Of a stretch of DNA of 64,000 nt, positions 58,612 through 64,000 are shown piece by piece. Both the position numbers and the translations under genes were made by a program. The DNA comes from Ooceraea biroi (lineage: Eukaryota; Arthropoda; Insecta; Hymenoptera; Formicidae), in assembly GCF_003672135.1 (NCBI RefSeq), contig NC_039515.1, positions 10,602,001 through 10,666,000 of the forward strand, written 5' to 3'. The notes under the pieces were generated by a model. That model was not told where the DNA came from, searched no databases, and saw nothing but the letters and a program-made list of their open reading frames with translations. How positions within the stretch are numbered: position 1 is the first letter of the stretch; each line of letters starts with the position of its first letter.

Positions 58612-59439
58612 CATAGACATAGGAATACAGGGACAGAGCATATCATTGCGGGGGTGAAGCCACTGCGGGACGGTGCGACGTGGTAAAGTGTGCCTAAATT
58701 TGATTGGCTGTAGTTTGCGCATGCGCATTAGTACATATATAAAAATTATTCATATATTTCGTTGCAAAAAATTTATATTGTGACAACCAACAAAATAATA
58801 ATAGTAAAATAGCATTTATAATATTTACAGTGTTTATAGTGTTTATAGTGTTAGTGAAGTGTTATTAAATTTTTTTAAATGGTGTTATGTTGTGTGCCAA
58901 ACTGTAAAATAGATCAGATTATCAAAATTGGAAAAAAACATTGATAAACAAAAAGTGACATTTCATAGGTTAATATTAATTGTGTTAATTTATTTTATTA
59001 AATAAAAGTTTAAATATTAATATTAAATATTACTTTATTTTCATAATAGTTTAAAATATTATTTTTAGTTTTCCAAAGAATAGTACCATTCGCAATTTGT
59101 GGATTGATATTTTGCATCTTGAAAAATTATCAATTTCATCCAGTGCCCGCATTTGTAATAAATTATTTTATTTATTATTATTAATTTATGTCATTCCAAT
59201 GTCCATGATTTATGTATTATTAATTTATTATTAATTGTACATTCACGTTGTCACGCGTCATAGTGCGTCAGATCATCTCAGATGACATGAAATCTGTCAA
59301 TCATTCGAAAAAAGTAGTACTGAGCATGCGCACAGCTATAGCCAACAAAAATTAGGCACAGTTACTCCCCGCGTTTTGGCTTCACTCCCCTCACCTATGT
59401 TATGAGTTTATGCTCTGTCCCTGTATTCCTATGTCCATG
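58612..59439 (+). mobile_element. P-element-like non-autonomous element
   Basis: The 828-bp insertion is flanked by an exact 8-bp duplication GTATTTCC (58604-58611 and 59440-59447). The terminal inverted repeats are 31 bp with one mismatch: CATAGACATAGGAATACAGG on the left, and the right end read inverted begins CATGGACATAGGAATACAGG. Terminal CATG-like ends, 31-bp repeats and 8-bp duplications are the hallmarks of P elements. A decayed THAP DNA-binding domain, as found at the start of P transposases, lies inside. No catalytic region is present. Confidence 0.82.
58879..59160 (+). pseudogene. THAP zinc-finger domain remnant
   Basis: ATG 58879 reads MVLCCVPNCKIDQ, the start of a THAP domain with its first Cys pair. 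After a frame slip in the A-run near 58929-58938 comes KVTFH, an intron (about 58972-59068), then FPKNSTIRNLWIDIL and SSSARIC. This gives the C..C, FHxFP, W and IC landmarks of THAP domains. The expected His pair after IC is not found. It is a broken fragment inside the P-like element. Confidence 0.75.
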
Positions 59440-59589
59440 GTATTTCCTGTGCTTTCTGAACGCCATCTACATTTTCAATACATTTGAATATTCTGTGAAC
59501 ATTTATAGAATATGTAAAGGATATATTCGTATTGCTGATATTTTAAATGTTGTGGGCAGATTTATAGACTATTCTTTATAAATAAGGAC

Positions 59590-60043
59590 CCAGCAAACAT
59601 TTTGGTTATGGGATGTTGCCAAATGAGAAACAAATACCAGCGGAACTATAATGCCAAAGCCAAGGCCTACTGTGTCCTCAGTTGGTCTCCAATGTGAACC
59701 AAATCTGAAGAACATATTCCGCAGTCAAATTGACGACAACAAGATCTGACAATAGCAATGCGACGACAGATTGACACAACAAACATAGGACAGATCTGTT
59801 TACTGCAAAGAGGCAGCCGATTGGCAACAAACGTAGACCAAATCTGTCCCAACAAATGACGAAACATTTACGCCATACAAGAAGCAAATTTGTCATCAAA
59901 CATATCGAGATTTGTACCAAACGTAGACTGAATCTGTTACCAGATATGTCAACAAAGTGGCGTCTAATGCAGACAAGATCTGTTTTCAAAAGTGACGGCA
60001 GATTGGCAACAAACAGAAACCAAATCTGTCGCTAGAAACGACA
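59590..60043. repeat. Degenerate array of ACAAACxxAxACCAAATCTGTC motifs
   Basis: Variants of CCAAATCTG, CAACAAAC and GACAACAA recur irregularly every 30-60 bp. The left part (59600-59750) is the inverse of 50560-50727. Non-coding. Confidence 0.65.
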
Positions 60044-60255
60044 AGAGATTGACGACAGATCTGATATTCCTAAAGCCCGTATTCACAGTCGATATTCCAT
60101 TAGAGAATCTGTTATAACTATTTATATTTTAGCCAATTTTAACGTTAAAATAATTATTTTAATTGGCTAAAATCTAAATAGTTATAACAGATTCTCTAAT
60201 GGAATATCGACTGTGAATGCGGGCTTTAGGAATATCAGATCTGTCGTCAATCTCT
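60044..60255. repeat. Long perfect palindrome (MITE)
   Basis: The left arm AGAGATTGACGACAGATCTG ... GCCCGTATTCACAGTCGATA is mirrored exactly by TATCGACTGTGAATGCGGGC ... CAGATCTGTCGTCAATCTCT, apart from a few bases. The centre is AT-rich (ATTTTAACGTTAAAATAATT region). Confidence 0.88.
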
Positions 60256-61543
60256 ACCTGATGTGAAATGAAAAGAAATGTGATTGGACTTATTATTTAC
60301 AATTACATAAAGTTTTATATTTAATAACATTAACAGATATGTATTATATTTGATTACATTATTAGAAAAAGTACAACAATCTTACAATCTTAAAGTATTA
60401 TAAAAACGAATGTAAGTACAATTTTGTATCATTAATACTAATTTAAAGCGTTTGCTGGATCAAAATTATTACAATTACAAACTATAGTTACATTGAAATA
60501 TGATAACACACGTAAAATTCCACGCCGGTCCTTACAGATCGGCGCTGGACTTTCGGTTTACGTCACGCCGGTCCGTAAGAATCAGCGTTGCATTCGGCTC
60601 TATTTTATGTTTACGCTATGCTTATTATCTATTGTTTATATTATCGACGGTATCTCTCCACTTGACGGTATTACGTAAACGGAAAGTTGAAGAAAAGAAA
60701 CTTGGCGTTTAAAAAGTAAATCACCGGTTTGTAGAAACCGACGCGTCGCGTTTAATAAAGGAGAAAATATTAGATAATCTAACATTACAGATGTAATGTA
60801 ATTTCTGACAGTGGCGTGCCTAGCGAGCGTGCAATGCGTGCATGGCACGCAGGCGGCCAAAATTAGGGACGGCCAAATTCGAAATTCATTGAATTGTGCT
60901 ATGACCTATTTCATTATAAATGAGATGAAATGGCAGCTAAATAGCAACTTTCTAAATGTTGGCGAGGCTTTAAATATTTTAAAAGAAAAATTTCAGTACT
61001 AACTATGTATATACACTTTTGGGGCGACGAAATTATTTTTGCACGCGGGCGGCCACCTCTCTCTGCACGCTTCTGATTTCTGTAATTGAATTTTCTTTTC
61101 AAGGCTTCTGCAAAACGCGTTTTTTTTGCAGAAGAAGAATCGAAAAAAACAAATAGTTGTATGTATTATGTATTGCAGAAGCATCGAAAAAAACAAAGAT
61201 AGATACGACTGTAATAGCCATATCTATTACAGATATAATAAATACAATTGTAACAAATATTATTTGACATCTATAAAAACATTTATAAAAAAACACGCAT
61301 TACGTTTTGCAGAAAAGCCATCGAAAACGAACAAAAATACAGATTGCTCTTCGGGCGATTAACAATTCTAATTACAATGCTTCATTATGCATTATAGCAA
61401 CTACAATATATTGCGGTGGATACAAAGCATTATCTGCCGTACTATCATCACTACTCTCATCTGTTGTGCTATCCCAATACGGCATTCTGTAACCTTTTGC
61501 ACTGACTTCATGAATATTAATATGTGATATACCTCATCTGCTA
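60256..61543. other. Spacer without a recognised gene
   Basis: AT-rich. It includes short repeats of GAAAAAAAC-like motifs near 61140-61200. A GC-richer patch with GCGGCCAAAATTAGG near 60850 looks like a transposon remnant but could not be assigned. The frames are short and unrecognised. Confidence 0.5.
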
Positions 61544-61722
61544 AGGCCCGCTACACACTTGCGGTCCGCTCACGGTCCGCTCACGGTCCGATCAAATTTT
61601 TCTATTGTTATAATGGAGCGGAGCGGGACTTGAGCGTTACCCGTAATGTGAATACGTCCATTATAACCAATAGAAGAATATTTGATCGGACCGTGAGCGG
61701 ACCGCTAGTGTGTATCGGGCCT
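61544..61722. repeat. Palindromic MITE (AGGCCCG ends, repeated CGGTCCGCTCA)
   Basis: AGGCCCGCTACACACTTGCGG is mirrored by CCGCTAGTGTGTATCGGGCCT. The left arm has an extra direct repeat of CGGTCCGCTCA. The arms continue through GATCAAATTTTTCTATTG / CAATAGAAGAATATTTGATC-type sequence. Confidence 0.85.
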
Positions 61723-63336
61723 AACGCTGCACATGTGTATACCTGAAGATCTGATGATGATATACCAATATCATAAAAATTAGTAACTTGTGAAGGACTT
61801 CGTCCTTGATTCATGTTCATTACTATCGTTGCTAATAGAATTACTGTCAAACATACACGAAGGAGACAAACTATCAATTCTTTGTGCATTTACTATATTT
61901 GCACTGCAAGTCTCATCGTTTAAAATATTATTGAAATTAATAGTGTCTTGAGATGTAATGGAGGAATCAGATAAATGCATATCATTAGTAGTATGGACAG
62001 TCCGACTGGTTGAACTTAATAAATAAGCATTGTTTTTGTATTCCATTCTAATCCTTCTTTTTTGTCTGTCAGATAGTGTGTAGCGTCTTTCGACAGATTG
62101 AGGTTTTTAGACTTTGCCCTTCCATATTTATATTATAGAACTTGCAAAAGGGTACAGGAACAGGTTTCTTGTATCGTATTGTATGAGAAAACGCAAATGA
62201 AACATAATTATTCACACCAGCAAGTGGAACATAAATATTCACTTTTACCAGTAACAACGATCGAATTGATAATAAGTATAACGGTAGTTTTAAGTATTAT
62301 TATATATGTAGAAACGTTAAAACGATTCCACTTCCGTGATTGTATATACATTTCCATACAACAAAGCAAATATGTATTTTCTTGAACCACTTGCTTTGGC
62401 GAACTAGGGAATAATTATGTAACACCAGACTCTGTATTATCTATAATTGCGCAATATTTCACTGTATTACCGCTAATTGCGCAAGAACAAGTCGCAGATA
62501 CAACAGATAATATATTGACGTTGAAGGATAAATACCACAGAACATATCAGTAACTGTTGCACGTACGAGATCGTCTTCTTTCCTCGTGGAAACACAGATT
62601 AAAATTGAAGAGCGTGTCTTCTTTGTTCAGTCACAATGATTGAAGTCCGAATAATAACGAACAGTACCTTTGGCACCGATAATTCGTAGAACGCACGACT
62701 TCGCGAGTAAAAGCTGTAATACAAATCGAAATACAGCTTATTGCTCTGTTTTCACGTACAGCGTCGCAGTAATCGAGCTCCGAATAACAGCGGCACTGTC
62801 AACATTAACGCTGTACTTACCGGAACGTAACCTCTTGCATGCACCAATGTACGATCTTCTCTCACGGAAACTGAGATTAAAATTACACAAAGAATGGATT
62901 TGTCTTCCAAGTCGCAATGGTCGAAGGTTGACCCATACAGCACAAAAGTTTGCAGCAACATTGCTGCAATATTGCAATATTGCACATTGCAGTGTAATGT
63001 TGCAGAAATATTGTATAGTCATGAATTTGCAATATAGTTTAAACACGTTACAGCAACATTGTAAAATATTGTGAAAATAACATGTACTTTTATTGTGTGT
63101 TTGCGTGTCACTTACAATTAGAGTAAGTATTCAAAAATTTTTATTATAATAATTTTAATACACATAGGATTGAAAGCATTTTTATATTAATTATATATGT
63201 ATATAAATTTGTCTATTACCTCCAAACCCTAAGATTAAAATAAAATAAACTTATGCGTTATTATACATACAAGTTGGCATGTTAATCTTAATACATTAAG
63301 TGGTTTTTAAACTTTTCATAAAAGATCCATGTTCTA
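61723..63336. other. Spacer with an unassigned minus-strand ORF and a half foldback element
   Basis: A minus-strand frame near 61780-62095 reads ERRYTLSDRQKRRIRMEYKN followed by a Ser/Thr/Asn-rich stretch. I do not recognise it and it may be part of a transposon-encoded protein. From 62933, CCCATACAGCACA begins a half-copy of the foldback family seen at 15622, with GCAACATTGCTGCAATATTG-like motifs. No other gene is supported. Confidence 0.45.
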
Positions 63337-64000
63337 TTGGGTTGTTCGGAAAGTAATTTCGTTTTTCACAAAGAGATGTCGTTAGTCGCGTTCCTCGATA
63401 CTTAACCTTACTCTAAGCGACAAATTCGTTTTATATTTTGACAACTGACATTTCAGACGTCATTTAGTATCTTATTGTGTTGCGATCTGTCAAGTAATTT
63501 TTGTTTGGCATCACATCAAACATGGAAAAGCAAAGTGAGCATTTTCGTAATATTTTGCTTTTTTACTACCGAAAGGGTAAAAATGCAGTGCAAGCGAGAA
63601 AAAAATTGTGTGCCGTGTACGGAGAAGATGTATTGAGTGAACGTCAGTGTCAGAATTGGTTTTCGAAATTTCGTACTGGAAATTTCGATTTGAAAGATGC
63701 ACCACGTTCAGGTCGGCCAATTAAAGCTGACGACGAGAAAATAAAGGCTCTGGTGGATGCAAACCGTCGCATAATAACACGCGAAATTGCTGAAAAGTTA
63801 AATTTATCGAATTCGATCGTTTACGATCATTTGAAACGTCTTGGATTCGTTTCAAAGCTCGATATTTGGGTTCCACACAATTTAAAGGAAATTGACTTGA
63901 TTCGACGCATTACCATCTGCGATTCATCGTTGAAACGTGAAGAAAATGAACTATTTTTGAAGCGAATCATAACTGGAGATGAAAAATTGATTGTTTACAA
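63337..64000 (+). mobile_element. Mariner element, copy 2, truncated by the window edge
   Basis: It starts TTGGGTTGTTCGGAAAGTAA after TA at 63335-63336, a terminus of the mariner type but clearly different from copy 1. The right end lies beyond the window. Confidence 0.9.
63522..64000 (+). CDS. Mariner transposase, N-terminal part
   Basis: The frame from ATG 63522 is open to the window edge (159 codons). It contains LLFYYRKGKNAVQARKKLC, CQNWFSKFRTG, DAPRSGRPIKADDEK and DHLKRLGFVSKLD. The first catalytic Asp is present in ITGDEKL, unlike copy 1, although the usual Trp after it is Leu. The second and third catalytic residues are beyond the edge, so activity cannot be judged. Confidence 0.9.
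   Translation, partial: MEKQSEHFRNILLFYYRKGKNAVQARKKLCAVYGEDVLSERQCQNWFSKFRTGNFDLKDAPRSGRPIKADDEKIKALVDANRRIITREIAEKLNLSNSIVYDHLKRLGFVSKLDIWVPHNLKEIDLIRRITICDSSLKREENELFLKRIITGDEKLIVY

Noticed and set aside
59590..60043. CRISPR-like or satellite array
   Set aside because: Repeat words are degenerate and irregularly spaced, the genome is eukaryotic, and no regular repeat-spacer pattern exists.

Overview
The window is nuclear DNA of an animal, very probably an insect and most likely a hymenopteran such as an ant. It has spliceosomal genes with short GT-AG introns and metazoan housekeeping genes. The AT-rich spacers are packed with mariner/Tc1 relics and palindromic miniature elements. Species cannot be fixed from the sequence alone. 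Gene names below come from recognising the spliced proteins by eye, and exon limits were set by splice consensus plus reading-phase bookkeeping.

Layout, left to right. 1-5064: a decayed mariner, then a GC-rich, GA/CT-rich block that looks like a promoter or 5' exon. 5065-10703 (+): an AUTS2/fibrosin-like gene (fly tay bridge family), 15 exons, 5' end not found. 12979-15033 (-): RNPS1, the serine-rich exon-junction splicing factor. 15181-18035: nested palindromic repeats and a tandem duplication. 18614-20575 (+): DNA primase large subunit. 23251-27797 (-): a ZDHHC5/8-type palmitoyltransferase. 28327-29682: two TTAA-flanked palindromic elements back to back. 30332-34224 (+): a complete 11-exon ribonucleotide reductase large-subunit paralogue. 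36651-41453: clustered MITEs, a Gln-rich ORF and Tc1/mariner relics. 42153-43132 (+): UTP23, a rRNA-processing PIN protein. 45026-49636 (-): EDC4/Ge-1, an mRNA-decapping scaffold. 50560-64000: no confident host gene; it holds nested MITEs, a 2.7-kb near-perfect palindrome of transposase copies, a P-element-like insertion with a THAP fragment, and a second mariner that runs off the right edge.

The host genes do not form one pathway. Three act on RNA (RNPS1 in splicing and the exon junction complex, UTP23 in small-subunit rRNA processing, EDC4 in decapping). Two relate to DNA synthesis (primase large subunit and the reductase-like gene).

The most interesting item is the reductase-like gene. 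Its frame is intact over about 745 codons and its ATP-cone start is well conserved. However, two of the three active-site cysteines, the active-site Asn and Glu, one of the radical-relay tyrosines, the phosphate loop, the specificity loop and the C-terminal CxxC tail are all replaced or absent. It reads as a maintained pseudoenzyme rather than a working reductase. Also notable are the P-like element with an 8-bp target duplication, the palindromic transposase pair that shares one premature stop, a TTAA element inserted cleanly into a MITE whose empty relatives lie elsewhere in the window, a start codon split by an intron in RNPS1, and a GC-AG intron in primase.
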